Source: JAAYAO01 sp051133435
GTDB taxonomy: Bacteria; Actinomycetota; Actinomycetes; Propionibacteriales; Propionibacteriaceae
NCBI RefSeq assembly: GCF_051133435.1
Contig: NZ_JBPGNY010000006.1
Location: forward strand, 173,829-237,828
DNA: 64,000 nt
Direction of reading: 5' to 3'
Position numbers and translations under genes: made by a program. The notes under the pieces were generated by a model that did no database searches, was not told the origin of the DNA, and saw only the letters and a list, made by a program, of their open reading frames with translations. Numbering within the stretch: the first letter of the stretch is position 1; each line of letters starts with the position of its first letter. Shown one piece after another: positions 24,880 to 33,404 of the stretch.

Positions 24880-25334
24880 CGGTTCTGTGCCTCCTCGCCC
24901 TTCAGGGCGTTCGGAATCTGGCTGACGGTTTCGGCGGTTCGAGGAGCACCCTCGACCTTGTTCAGCGACGACTTGCCCGCCAGTGCAAGAATCGCGGCGA
25001 CGACGGCCCAGATGACCGCCACGATCAGGGCGGCCCAGCCGAAGCGGGGCTCGTCCGACCCGATCAGGTGGGCAATCCCCCACCAAATAGCGATCGAGAG
25101 GAAGACCAGCATCAGGTGCGCGGCCACCCCGGCCCCGGCGAACATGCCGGCACCCTTACCGGCGGCGGTGGCGCTCTCGCGCACCTCGGCCTTGGCCAGG
25201 GCAACTTCCTGGCGCATCAGGGTGGACAGGTTCGTGGTCAGGTCGGCGAAGATCTCCCCGATCGAGCGGTTGTCACCCTCGAGTTGGCGTTCGACCGAAC
25301 GCCCTTCGGAAATCTCGTTGGGTTGATGGCTCAT
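24876..25334 (-). CDS. Phage-holin-superfamily-like membrane protein (PF07332 type)
   Basis: A 152-residue protein with an N-terminal amphipathic region (SIGEIFADLTTNLSTLMRQEVALAKAEVRE) and two hydrophobic hairpin helices (GMFAGAGVAAHLMLVFLSIAIWWGIAHL and GWAALIVAVIWAVVAAILALAG). This is the pattern of the chromosomal 'phage holin family' protein found in many actinobacteria and proteobacteria next to DUF3618 genes; it does not indicate a prophage. It starts at the second of two possible codons (ATG 25334), whose first base overlaps the upstream stop. Confidence 0.85.
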   Translation of the reverse strand: MSHQPNEISEGRSVERQLEGDNRSIGEIFADLTTNLSTLMRQEVALAKAEVRESATAAGKGAGMFAGAGVAAHLMLVFLSIAIWWGIAHLIGSDEPRFGWAALIVAVIWAVVAAILALAGKSSLNKVEGAPRTAETVSQIPNALKGEEAQNR

Positions 25335-26194
25335 CAACGCTCACCCAGGCCTCGGAAGGGGTCCTCCCCCTCTTGCCGGTGCCCGGCACCGTCGTCGAAG
25401 AACTGGCCACCCGGCCCCGAACCCCAATCGCTCTGCTGGGGCTGCTGACCCATGGGCCCACCGACGGCCGGTGCCCCACCGTAGGACGGGCCGCCGTGCA
25501 GCCCGCCGGGTGCGGCGAAGCCCGGGTCGGTGTAGGCCGGGTCAACGGCGCGCTGGGACGGGTCGGGCTGGAAGCCCTGCCCGTACGGGGACTGGGGCGG
25601 CGCGTAGTCCGTCCCCAGCGAGCGCTGCCCCTGGGGCTGGGCGCGGCGGGCGTCCAGCGAGCGGTCGGGCGCGTCATCGTTGCCTTCGTCCCGCAGGCCG
25701 CGGACGAACCGGCCGACCAGCAGCCCGGCTCCGGCGGCGATCGCCAGGAAGGTCCAGGGGTTGCGGGCGGCGTAGCGGCGCACCTCATCGACCGCGTCGC
25801 GCGGTTCGTGGTTCTCCAGCCAACCGGCCAGCCCGCGACCACGATCGGCCAGTTCCTGGGCGGCCTGGGTGGCCAGGCCGTAGCGTTCGCTGCCCTGCAC
25901 CATGCCGTCGAGTTCATCGACCACAGTGCGCAGTTGTTCGGCGGCCTGTCGTTGGCCGTGGCCCGCCTGGGTGTTGACTTCATTCAGTCCGTTGTCGACC
26001 AGACTGCGGAACTCGGCCCGGGCGTCCCGGGCCACTGACTTGGCTTCCCGGCCGGCGGTGCCGGCGACGTCCTGGGCGGCTGCGGCGGCGTGGTCCTTGA
26101 CGTCGGCAGCTTCGGCGACGGCATGATCCTTCACCTCGCCCGCCTGGCGTGCGGCCTCTTCCTTGGCACCGCCCTGTTGGGAATAGTGGCTCAT
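25334..26194 (-). CDS. YqjD/ElaB-like membrane-anchored coiled-coil protein
   Basis: A 286-residue protein. Residues 10-110 are a long Ala/Glu/Asp amphipathic coil (KEEAARQAGEVKDHAVAEAADVKDHAAAAAQDV), then RRYAARNPWTFLAIAAGAGLLVGRFVRGL, the characteristic ElaB/YqjD C-terminal anchor (NPWxxxxxAxxxGxxxG). A Gln/Pro/Gly-rich disordered tail of about 100 residues follows, unusual for the family. It opens the three-gene envelope operon, with AGGAG 10 nt before the ATG. The enterobacterial relatives associate with ribosomes at the membrane in stationary phase; the role here is inferred. Confidence 0.75.
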   Translation of the reverse strand: MSHYSQQGGAKEEAARQAGEVKDHAVAEAADVKDHAAAAAQDVAGTAGREAKSVARDARAEFRSLVDNGLNEVNTQAGHGQRQAAEQLRTVVDELDGMVQGSERYGLATQAAQELADRGRGLAGWLENHEPRDAVDEVRRYAARNPWTFLAIAAGAGLLVGRFVRGLRDEGNDDAPDRSLDARRAQPQGQRSLGTDYAPPQSPYGQGFQPDPSQRAVDPAYTDPGFAAPGGLHGGPSYGGAPAVGGPMGQQPQQSDWGSGPGGQFFDDGAGHRQEGEDPFRGLGER

Positions 26195-26448
26195 CGTGCA
26201 GAACTCCTGCCCTGCGCTCCCGCGCTGTCGGCTGCTGCGGGCTGGTCCCACCCACAGCGAGGATCGATTGCTGCTTCCACAGGCGCGGGGCGCATCGAAA
26301 CCGCGCGTCGTCGACCTGTGGACGACCGGCTTGCACGTCGAAGCTACTGAGGGAGCTTCGCGCCACCACACACCCTTCGGGATGTTTCGACAAAGGGTTT
26401 TATCGATTTAGAGTCTGCAACTCATTTGACTGCATCCCAGGAGGATGT

Positions 26449-27216
26449 GTGCCTGCCATCCCATCACCCGAAGCCAGCCCACCCGACCGCGCCCCGGATC
26501 CGGTTCCGTGGGCGCAATGGCACCGTGCTCTGACCGACGAGACCCTGACCCACGAGGACGAGGCCCACGAGCCGTTCCCGTTCGAACTCGATCCCGAGGC
26601 CTCCTGGCTGGTGGTGGCCGCCCACCCCGATGACGAGGCGATCGGGGCGGGGCGGCTGATCGCCGATCATCCCGGGCCCATCAGTTGCCTGACCCTGTCG
26701 GCCGGTGAGGGCTGCTTCGGCCCGTCGGTCGACACCGACCGGGTCGCCCGCACCCGCTTGGACGAATGGGGCGCGGCCGCCAACGAACTGGGCATGATTC
26801 CGTTGGAGACCCGCCAATGGCCGGACGGGCGCCTGGCCGAGTTCGAGAACGCGCTGACCGAGCTGCTGATCGACGAGTTGGCCGACCACGATGTGCTGCT
26901 CGCCCCCTGGTGCCACGACCCCCACCCCGACCACGAGGCCGCCGGCCGGGCCGCGAGCCGGGCCGCCGAAGACCTCGGCATACCGCTGCTGGCCTACCCG
27001 GTGTGGACCACCTACTGGCTCACCCCGCAGCGGGTGCAGCAGCTCGGATCGCGCCTGGTCACCATCCCCACTTCGCTGGAGGCCGAGGCCACCCGGGACG
27101 CGGCCGTGAGGTGCCACCGATCCCAACTGGAGCCCCGTCCCCCGGCCACCCAGCCGGTGGTTCCCGAGGAGTTGCTGCGTCGCCACCCCACCCAACTGCT
27201 GGTGATCAATGCCTGA
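26449..27216 (+). CDS. PIG-L family deacetylase
   Basis: A 255-residue zinc-dependent N-acetylglucosamine-type deacetylase. The zinc motif is AAHPDDE (about residues 52-58), with the third ligand in PHPDHEAAGRAA. The family includes MshB and bacillithiol/GlcNAc-PI deacetylases. GTG 26449 lies 4 nt after AGGAGG and is the only in-frame start close to it. It opens a four-gene operon (PIG-L, methyltransferase, acyl-CoA-dehydrogenase-like, glycosyltransferase) in which every junction overlaps; the next gene begins 8 nt before this stop. It probably deacetylates an amino-sugar made or modified by the partner enzymes. Confidence 0.88.
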   Translation: MPAIPSPEASPPDRAPDPVPWAQWHRALTDETLTHEDEAHEPFPFELDPEASWLVVAAHPDDEAIGAGRLIADHPGPISCLTLSAGEGCFGPSVDTDRVARTRLDEWGAAANELGMIPLETRQWPDGRLAEFENALTELLIDELADHDVLLAPWCHDPHPDHEAAGRAASRAAEDLGIPLLAYPVWTTYWLTPQRVQQLGSRLVTIPTSLEAEATRDAAVRCHRSQLEPRPPATQPVVPEELLRRHPTQLLVINA

Positions 27217-27757
27217 TTTCGACCAGCTTTACCGCACCGACCCCGACCCCTTCCGAGTGGGATCGAGCTGGTACGAGCAACGCAAGATCGAGGTCGTGCT
27301 CGCCTGCCTGCCGAGGCAGCGGTACCGGCTGGGGTGGGATGCCGCCGCCGGCACCGGCCATCTGGCAGCCCGTCTGACCGAGCGCTGCGACCGGGTGATC
27401 GCCACCGATGCCTCGGCTTCGGCAGCCGCTCTCGGCGACCCTCGGTTCGCGGCGAGTTTTCGCTCCGCACTGCCCGCGTTACCACCCGAAGCCGGTGGGG
27501 CCGATCTGGTGGTGGTCTCCGAGGTGCTGTATTACCTGCCTGCCGGCGGTCGGGCCGCGACCCTGGTCATGTTGGCCGCGATGTCGGCCGACGTGGTCTG
27601 CGTCCAGTGGCGGCACCTGCCGCACGATGCGTACCTGTCGGGGGCCGAGGCCCAGGCCGAGTTCGAGGAAGCCCTGGCCGCGGCCGGGCACCAACAGTTG
27701 GTGCGCCACGACGAACCCGACTTCCTGTTGTCGATCCACCGGGCAGGACGCCGCTGA
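27209..27757 (+). CDS. NodS-like SAM-dependent methyltransferase
   Basis: A 182-residue methyltransferase resembling nodulation protein S. It begins FDQLYRTDPDPFRVGSSWYEQRKIEVVLACLP, a NodS-type opening, then the SAM loop WDAAAGTGHLAARL, VIATDAS, and DLVVVSEVLYYLP, followed by VVCVQWRHLPHDA. NodS N-methylates deacetylated chitooligosaccharide backbones, which fits the PIG-L deacetylase encoded immediately upstream: deacetylation would expose the amine to be methylated. The overlap with that gene is 8 nt. Confidence 0.85.
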   Translation: MPDFDQLYRTDPDPFRVGSSWYEQRKIEVVLACLPRQRYRLGWDAAAGTGHLAARLTERCDRVIATDASASAAALGDPRFAASFRSALPALPPEAGGADLVVVSEVLYYLPAGGRAATLVMLAAMSADVVCVQWRHLPHDAYLSGAEAQAEFEEALAAAGHQQLVRHDEPDFLLSIHRAGRR

Positions 27758-28713
27758 TGCCGGATTGGTCGATCCCCGCAGCCCTACCACTGCCCGATGA
27801 GCTCCGCCGCCCCGACATCACCACCCAGCGTCGCGCGATGCGGTGGCTGGCCGGGGCGCACGGGTGGCGCGGCCTGCGCTGGCCCGAACTGGTCGATGCC
27901 CTGATCGCCCTGGGCCGTACCGACATTCCGCTCAGCCGGCTCGCCGAGGGGCACATCGATGCGCTGCGGATTCTCACCGAGGGCGGGCTCGCCCCCGTCC
28001 CCGATGCCCTCTACGGGGTCTGGGCCTCGCGTTCGGAGGGCACCGGTTTGACCTTCGAGCAGCGGGACGGGCGGTGGCACCTCACCGGCGAACTGCGCTT
28101 CGCCTCCGGAGCCGGGCTGCTCGATCGGGCCCTGGTCACCGCTTGGACCCCGGACGGTTCCCGGCACGTGTTGTTGGACTGCGAGGTGAAGCAGTGGAGC
28201 TTCGACGAGGGTGACTGGCGCACTCGGGCGATGGAACTTTCCCGCTCCCACCGGGTGCGGCTCGACCACCCGGTCGAGGCCCGCCAGGTGGACAGCGACA
28301 ACTTCTATCTGCGCCGCTGGGGCTTCCACCCCGGTGGTATCGGGGTGGCCGCAGTGTGGACCGGATGCGCCGCCCGGGTGCTCGACCTGTTGGGCGAACG
28401 GGCCGGTTCGGGCGAGCAGCGGGTGGCGCGACTGGGCCGGGCCCGCACCGAGTTGGTGACCGCCGTGGCCCTGGTGCGGCAGGGTGCGCTCGCGGTGCAG
28501 CATCGTCCGGCCGATCCACGTCCGGTGGCGACCGGCTGCCGCGCCGGGGTGGCTGCGGCGATCCGCCGGTTGTTGGACGAGGTGCGCACCCTGGCGGGGC
28601 CGGCCGGGTTGGCCTTCGACGAGGAACTCACCCGGGCGGTCGACGATCTGGCCATGTTCGTGGCCCAGCAGGGCATCGACTCCGACGCCCATTACCTGGG
28701 TTCCCTGCCATGA
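27757..28713 (+). CDS. Acyl-CoA dehydrogenase-like protein (short, divergent)
   Basis: A 318-residue protein with an acyl-CoA-dehydrogenase-like layout: RLAEGHIDALRILTEGGLA in the N-terminal helical domain, GTGLTFEQRDGRWHLTGELRFASGAGLLDRALVTAW in the beta domain, and a C-terminal helical bundle (RVARLGRARTELVTAVALVRQGALAVQ). It is 60-70 residues shorter than a normal family member and the catalytic glutamate region is not evident, so it may not oxidise acyl-CoA. A flavin-dependent or non-catalytic role in the PIG-L/methyltransferase/glycosyltransferase operon is possible. ATG overlaps the upstream TGA by one base. Confidence 0.7.
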   Translation: MPDWSIPAALPLPDELRRPDITTQRRAMRWLAGAHGWRGLRWPELVDALIALGRTDIPLSRLAEGHIDALRILTEGGLAPVPDALYGVWASRSEGTGLTFEQRDGRWHLTGELRFASGAGLLDRALVTAWTPDGSRHVLLDCEVKQWSFDEGDWRTRAMELSRSHRVRLDHPVEARQVDSDNFYLRRWGFHPGGIGVAAVWTGCAARVLDLLGERAGSGEQRVARLGRARTELVTAVALVRQGALAVQHRPADPRPVATGCRAGVAAAIRRLLDEVRTLAGPAGLAFDEELTRAVDDLAMFVAQQGIDSDAHYLGSLP

Positions 28714-29441
28714 CCGCGAACGATGTGCTGGTGGTGATTCCGGCCCACAACGAGGAGCACGCGATCCGGCGCTGCGTGAGCCGGGTGCTGGCCGCGGTCG
28801 GGCAGGGACGGCGTGCCGGGCTGGTCGACCGGGCCACGGTCGTGGTGGTGCCACACCGGTGTTCGGATCGCACCGCGGAACTGGCAGCACTCGCCCTGGC
28901 CGGCCAACCGGTGACCGGGATCGTGGTACCCGATACCCGCTCTACCACCGTCGCCCAGGTGCGTCGGCGCGGGGTCGAGGCCGGTTGGACAGACGCGCAG
29001 GCCGGCACCGCCGAACGCACCTGGCTGTTCAACACCGATGCTGATTCCTGGGTTCCGTCGGACTGGATCACGGCCACCTTGACCACGATGCGCACCGACA
29101 ACGCGGTGGCGGCCGCCGGACTGGTCGACGTGGTCGGGTGGCGGGCGTCCCGGGCGGCCCGGCGGGCCTATCGGGCCCTGATCCAGGAGGGCCTGCACGC
29201 CGGCGGACACGATCACGTGTACGGGGCGAACCTGGTCGTGCGGCTGGACGCCTACCTGGCCGTGGGCGGATTCCCGCACTGCGAGCACGGTGAGGATCAC
29301 GCCCTGGTGGCCCGGCTGCGGGCGGCCGGATACCGGGTGGCGACCCCGCGGACACCGCGGGTGGCCACCTCGGGACGAACCGCCGGACGCTGCCCCGACG
29401 GCCTCGGCGCACTGCTGGGACGGTTGGCCTCCCACACCTGA
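28710..29441 (+). CDS. Family 2-like glycosyltransferase
   Basis: A 243-residue GT-A-fold glycosyltransferase. VLVVIPAHNEEHAIRRCV is the nucleotide-sugar-binding N-terminus, TVVVVPHRCSDRTAEL the next strand, and WLFNTDADSWVPSDWI carries the DxD metal motif. HVYGANLVVRLDAYLAVGGFPHCEHGEDHALVARLRAAG is the acceptor region with the catalytic ED. No transmembrane segment is present. It completes the four-gene operon and overlaps the previous stop by 4 nt. The sugar donor and acceptor are unknown. Confidence 0.88.
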   Translation: MTANDVLVVIPAHNEEHAIRRCVSRVLAAVGQGRRAGLVDRATVVVVPHRCSDRTAELAALALAGQPVTGIVVPDTRSTTVAQVRRRGVEAGWTDAQAGTAERTWLFNTDADSWVPSDWITATLTTMRTDNAVAAAGLVDVVGWRASRAARRAYRALIQEGLHAGGHDHVYGANLVVRLDAYLAVGGFPHCEHGEDHALVARLRAAGYRVATPRTPRVATSGRTAGRCPDGLGALLGRLASHT

Positions 29442-29463
29442 GCGAGCGTCGGATCAGAACAAG

Positions 29464-30228
29464 TCAGGGCAGATCCGCCGCGGGTGCCTGCGGCCAATCC
29501 CTAAAGTCGGCGATCAGGTGCGGCAGGGCGAGCACCAGCAGGAACATCGCCGCCGGGATCAGCGCGAAGAAGCCGATCGTCAGGTAGCCGGCCGCACCCA
29601 GTACCCCGCCGACGAAGAACAGTCCGACGATCGCCAGGTGATGACGCAACTGCCGGGCGTTGGCCCGGACCGGCTCGGACCCGCGGCGGCGATTGAGGTA
29701 GACGAGCTTGCCCAGTTCGATGCCGATGTCGGTGATCATTCCGGTGACGTGGGTGGTGCGAATCTGGGCATCGGATGCCTTGGTGACGATCGCATTCTGC
29801 AGACCCATGGTGAAACACAGCACCGGGATGAACAGCCAGACCCGGTGCTGCCAGGTGACCTGATCGGCCAGCCCGCCGAAGACCAACACCATGGACGACT
29901 CCAGCACCAGCACACTGGAGAATTTGCTGCGCAGCCCGCGGCGGCGTCCCCAGTTGAACACCAGGGCGCAGGTCATCGCCCCGGCGATGAAACTCGCGAT
30001 CGCGATCAGACCCATCCCCACCAGCCGGAAATCACCGAGGACGATGTGGTCGGCCACGATCGCGGTCAGCCCGGTCATGTGCGAGGCGTAGGTGGCGGTT
30101 GCCACGAAACCCACCGAGTTCAGCAGCCCGGCGTGCAGGGCGAGCAGATTGGCCAGGTGAAAGTTGCGTGCCGCGGTGCGTTCGGGGCCGGTGATCAGCC
30201 GGATCCGTCGCCACCAATTGCCCACCAT
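29464..30228 (-). CDS. DUF1275 (YoaK) family membrane protein
   Basis: A membrane protein of about 254 residues with the DUF1275 blocks: NLLALHAGLLNSVGFVATATYASHMTGLTAIVADHI, SFIAGAMTCALVFNWGRR, LCFTMGLQNAIVTKASDAQIRTTHVTGMITDIGIELGKLVYL and a final pair of helices. The TTHVTGxxTD motif is diagnostic. Transport activity is suspected for the family but unproved. ATG 30228 gives MVGNWWRR; GTG 30252 would add eight residues. Confidence 0.85.
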   Translation of the reverse strand: MVGNWWRRIRLITGPERTAARNFHLANLLALHAGLLNSVGFVATATYASHMTGLTAIVADHIVLGDFRLVGMGLIAIASFIAGAMTCALVFNWGRRRGLRSKFSSVLVLESSMVLVFGGLADQVTWQHRVWLFIPVLCFTMGLQNAIVTKASDAQIRTTHVTGMITDIGIELGKLVYLNRRRGSEPVRANARQLRHHLAIVGLFFVGGVLGAAGYLTIGFFALIPAAMFLLVLALPHLIADFRDWPQAPAADLP

Positions 30229-30276
30229 GCGGGCAGGGTACCCACGAACCACCCGGTGGACGAGTCCGCGGCCGGT

Positions 30277-31368
30277 TCAGCCCCCACGCACCGGACGCGG
30301 GTCTCCCCCACGTCGAGCCAGTTCCGCCTCGGCCAGGTCCCGGCCGCCGACCTCCAGTGCGGCCAGCCGGGTCTCGTCTCGCCAGACGATGTTGTGGCCC
30401 CGGCGCACCGTCACCCGCAGTTCACCGACGAGGTGTTCCAGGTCGCCGGGGGTATTGCGGCGTTCCTCCACCAACGGCACGGGCAGTACGAAGGACTGGT
30501 CGGGATCGGCGAAGGCTTCGACATCGACCCGCCAGTTGCGGGATCGCCCGTGCAGTACCCACCGGCCCGGTTCGGCCTCGGTGTGCACCGGGGAGGTGAC
30601 CGGATTACCCAACCGCAGCACCCGCCCGTCCGGTAGGGCGACGACCAGGGCGGTCACCTCGGTCGACAACCGCCTGCCCAGGACGGTCGGCCCGGCCGTG
30701 ACCACCCCACCGGCGAAGGCCACCGCGGCGTCGCGGTCGGAGAAGCCCTGGGCCTGCCCCCACCACCAGGCATCGGGAAAGCCGCCGCGGCCCCAGTTCT
30801 TCTCCGCATAGACCTGCCAACCGTCGACCTCGGTCTGCACGCCGTCGACGGTCAGTGAGCCGTGGGCCCGTCCGCCGAGCAACCACGGGTGCCAGTACTG
30901 GTTCAACCCGGGAACGGTCTGGAAATAGCTCGATCCGCCGAAGCTGCGCTGCGGCCAGGGCCGCGGCCGGTCGACCCGGAAGTTCACCGCCGCGCCATCA
31001 AGGTCGAAGCGGACGTGGTCGCGGGTGGCCGCCACGTGATCGCCCACCCAGGCTCCCAGCGCACGTTCATCGGCACGGGCATCGGGCAGCTCTGCGGTGA
31101 CCAACACCTGCTCGGGTTCGGTGGCGATGCCGACGGTGGCCCAGGCCGGGCCCTGCCGTGGGGTGTTGATGCCGACCAGGGCGATCACCACCCGTTCGTT
31201 GTCGGGGTCGGTCAGCCGCCAGAAGTAGCCCTCCATCGACACCCCGTGCCAGGGCAGTGGGTCGCCGTAGGGCAGATCGGCACCGGTCGACCGATAGGCC
31301 CCGATCAGGCGTCCCAGTACTCGTGCCGGGTGCAGGTTCGCCGCCAGGCCGGCGTTGGCGTCGCTCAT
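30277..31368 (-). CDS. Tocopherol cyclase-like protein
   Basis: A 363-residue protein with the tryptophan-rich blocks of the tocopherol-cyclase family: WHGVSMEGYFWRLTDPDNERVVIALVGIN, SSYFQTVPGLNQYWHPWLLGGRAHGSL and VYAEKNWGRGGFPDAWWWGQAQGF. In plants and cyanobacteria the enzyme closes the chromanol ring of vitamin E. No other tocopherol gene is present here, and actinobacteria generally do not make tocopherol, so the substrate must differ. It is encoded head to tail with a LuxR regulator 114 bp upstream. Confidence 0.8.
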   Translation of the reverse strand: MSDANAGLAANLHPARVLGRLIGAYRSTGADLPYGDPLPWHGVSMEGYFWRLTDPDNERVVIALVGINTPRQGPAWATVGIATEPEQVLVTAELPDARADERALGAWVGDHVAATRDHVRFDLDGAAVNFRVDRPRPWPQRSFGGSSYFQTVPGLNQYWHPWLLGGRAHGSLTVDGVQTEVDGWQVYAEKNWGRGGFPDAWWWGQAQGFSDRDAAVAFAGGVVTAGPTVLGRRLSTEVTALVVALPDGRVLRLGNPVTSPVHTEAEPGRWVLHGRSRNWRVDVEAFADPDQSFVLPVPLVEERRNTPGDLEHLVGELRVTVRRGHNIVWRDETRLAALEVGGRDLAEAELARRGGDPRPVRGG

Positions 31369-31482
31369 ACCGCAAGTCTGGTGCACAACGGCGCGCGAAC
31401 GAAGACCCCAACGGGTGTGGAACGGGAAGGGCAGAAGGTCAGGGCCGTCGGACGCGCCTGCCGAAGCGGCGGCGAGCAAACC

Positions 31483-32148
31483 TCAGCGCGGGGTGCGAAT
31501 CGCGCCGGGAATCTCCCGCGACGGACGCGGCAGCATGCCGTTCTCGATGCCCCACAGCACGGCCTGGCTGCGCCGCTGTACGCCCATCTTGCGGTAGGCC
31601 GAGCGGATGTAGGACTTCACCGAGTTGATGCTCAGGTAGCAGTGCCGGGCGATCTCGTCGTTGGTGATGCCCTGGGTGATCAACGCGACCACCTCGGCCT
31701 CCCGGGCGGTCAGACCGACCGAGCGTCCGGGCCAATCGGCGATCTCTATTTCGATCTCGGCCGGGGCGGGTTCGACCACCTGTTCCCCGGCATGGGCCCG
31801 GCACAATGCAGCGGCCAGGTCCTGGGCGTCCAGCGACTTGGAGAGGTATCCGTGAGCTCCCAGATCGAGGGCCTCGCGCACCTGCCCGTCGGCCACATTC
31901 CAGCTGTAGATCACCACTCGTCCACAGCGCGGGTCACGCACCAGCCGCGATACATCGGGGCTGATTCCCGACTTGGAAGCAAAGGCATCGAACAACACCA
32001 CATCCACCGGACGGGCCGGATCGACCAGGGAATCGAGCTCCACCACACGCAAGCCGGGATACGGTTCGAGCATGCGAGCCACCCCCTCAACGATCACCGG
32101 GTAATCGTTCACCAGTGCCACCGAAATCGGGGAATGCTGCTCACTCAC
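31483..32148 (-). CDS. NarL/FixJ-type response regulator (LuxR HTH)
   Basis: A 221-residue regulator. The receiver domain (9-125) has VALVNDYPVIVEG at its start and DVVLFDAFASK as the phosphoacceptor strand, with the usual Lys in HGYLSKSLDAQDLA. The C-terminal LuxR helix-turn-helix is LTAREAEVVALITQGITNDEIARHCYLSINSVKSYIRSAYRKMGVQRR. There is no partner histidine kinase nearby, so it is an orphan, and the Asp-Asp acidic pocket is reduced to a single acidic residue (VNDYP); phosphorylation is uncertain. Confidence 0.88.
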   Translation of the reverse strand: MSEQHSPISVALVNDYPVIVEGVARMLEPYPGLRVVELDSLVDPARPVDVVLFDAFASKSGISPDVSRLVRDPRCGRVVIYSWNVADGQVREALDLGAHGYLSKSLDAQDLAAALCRAHAGEQVVEPAPAEIEIEIADWPGRSVGLTAREAEVVALITQGITNDEIARHCYLSINSVKSYIRSAYRKMGVQRRSQAVLWGIENGMLPRPSREIPGAIRTPR

Positions 32149-32236
32149 AGCCGTATCATACAGCGCTCAACCACATCAGAGTCGATTTATCTCCCAGCGG
32201 GACGCGGAGGCGGGCCCGTGCGGCGGGGGCGATTCT

Positions 32237-32253
32237 GTTCCGCAACCAGGAAC
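32237..32253. promoter_or_regulatory. Probable IclR operator upstream of catechol dioxygenase gene
   Basis: A 17-bp interrupted palindrome, GTTCC-7-GGAAC, lies 115 nt before the dioxygenase start. The same architecture (GTTCG-7-GGAAC) recurs at 34821-34837 before the decarboxylase operon. An IclR gene lies between the two target units. Confidence 0.5.
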
Positions 32254-32367
32254 GCTCACTCAGACCCCGGACGATTCATCGGACACTTATTGCATACGGG
32301 GTCGCAGCACCCAGTGTCTCCCCCGAAGCCAGACGCCGTCACCGGCGCCGATACAAAGGAGTACCGC

Positions 32368-33282
32368 ATGGCCATTATGCGAATGGGCTACGCCCACGTC
32401 CGAGTGACCAACATGGCTGAGGCCCGTCAGCACTACACCGAGACCCTCGGGTTGGTCGAGACCCTGGAGCAGGACGGCAAGGTCTACTTCAAGGGCTGGG
32501 ACGAACACGACCACCACTCGGTCGTCATCGAAGAAGGCGGCGTCGGCGTCGTCAAGTTCGGCTTCAAGGCCGAGACCGAAGAGGACATCGCCCGCGTCGA
32601 GAACGCCTGCCAGACCTTCGGTGTCACCACCGAGCGCATGTCGAAGGGCGACAACCCCGAGATCGGTGACGGCCTGCGCGTCTTCACCCCGTCCGACCAC
32701 GTCTTCGAGGTCTACACCGAGGCCGGCTTCGTCGGCTCCGATGTCGGCTACGCCAACCCGGAGGCCTTCCCGCGCCACGTCCGCGGCATCGGCGCCCCGG
32801 CTCTGGACCACGCGCTGATCACCGCCGAGGACGCCTCGCTGATGGAGCGCTTCCTCAAGGACGCCTTCGGCTACTACACCACCGAGCAGGTCTGCACCTC
32901 GTTGGACGACGACGCCGAGAAGATCGCCGTCTGGATGACCAACAACAACCAGATCCACCAGCTCGCGGTGCTGTCGGGCCCGCAGGGCAAGCTGCACCAC
33001 TTCGCCTTCCGGTTGGACAACTGGAACGACGTGGGCCGCGCCGCCGACCTGATGTCGATGGACGATGTGCCGATCGACGTCGGCCCGACCCGCCACGGCA
33101 TCACCCGCGGCCAGACCGTGTACTTCTTCGATCCGTCCGGTAACCGCAATGAGGTCTTCGCCGGTGGCTACCTGGCCTTCCCGGATCGTCCGACCGTGAC
33201 CTGGACCGCCGACCAGATCGGCAAGGGCATCTTCTACCACGCCCGTGAGCTCAACGAGCGCTTCACCTCGGTGCTCACCTGA
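32368..33282 (+). CDS. dmpB: Catechol 2,3-dioxygenase (extradiol, two-domain)
   Basis: A 304-residue extradiol dioxygenase that opens catechol to 2-hydroxymuconic semialdehyde. Both vicinal-oxygen-chelate domains are present: HVRVTNMAEARQHYTETLGL (N) and LDHALITAEDASLMERFLKDAFGYY (C). The Fe(II) triad is His148 (ALDHAL), His210/211 (KLHHFAF) and Glu262 (GNRNEVF). GPTRHGITRGQTVYFFDPSGNRNEV is a near match to XylE-type enzymes, which are 307 residues long. AAAGGAG lies 8 nt before the ATG. It is transcribed alone, ending in a strong hairpin; a palindromic site upstream suggests IclR control. Confidence 0.92.
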   Translation: MAIMRMGYAHVRVTNMAEARQHYTETLGLVETLEQDGKVYFKGWDEHDHHSVVIEEGGVGVVKFGFKAETEEDIARVENACQTFGVTTERMSKGDNPEIGDGLRVFTPSDHVFEVYTEAGFVGSDVGYANPEAFPRHVRGIGAPALDHALITAEDASLMERFLKDAFGYYTTEQVCTSLDDDAEKIAVWMTNNNQIHQLAVLSGPQGKLHHFAFRLDNWNDVGRAADLMSMDDVPIDVGPTRHGITRGQTVYFFDPSGNRNEVFAGGYLAFPDRPTVTWTADQIGKGIFYHARELNERFTSVLT

Positions 33283-33309
33283 TTCCCGGACTCCAGCGGA
33301 GTCCATGAC

Positions 33310-33347
33310 ATTCGGCCCCACATCGCAACCCCGGTGTGGGGCCGAAT
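33310..33347 (+). terminator. Hairpin terminator after catechol dioxygenase
   Basis: attcggccccaca (33310-33322) pairs perfectly with tgtggggccgaat (33335-33347), 28 nt after the dioxygenase stop, with a 12-nt loop. Confidence 0.75.
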
Positions 33348-33404
33348 CGTTGCACCGCCGTGGATGACCCATCCCGCGACCTCACCACCCTGCGAAAGGA
33401 AGCC

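Noticed and set aside
24876..25334. A prophage suggested by the holin-like gene
   Set aside because: The protein belongs to a chromosomal membrane-protein family that only resembles holins; its neighbours are DUF3618 and YqjD-like genes and no other phage gene is present.
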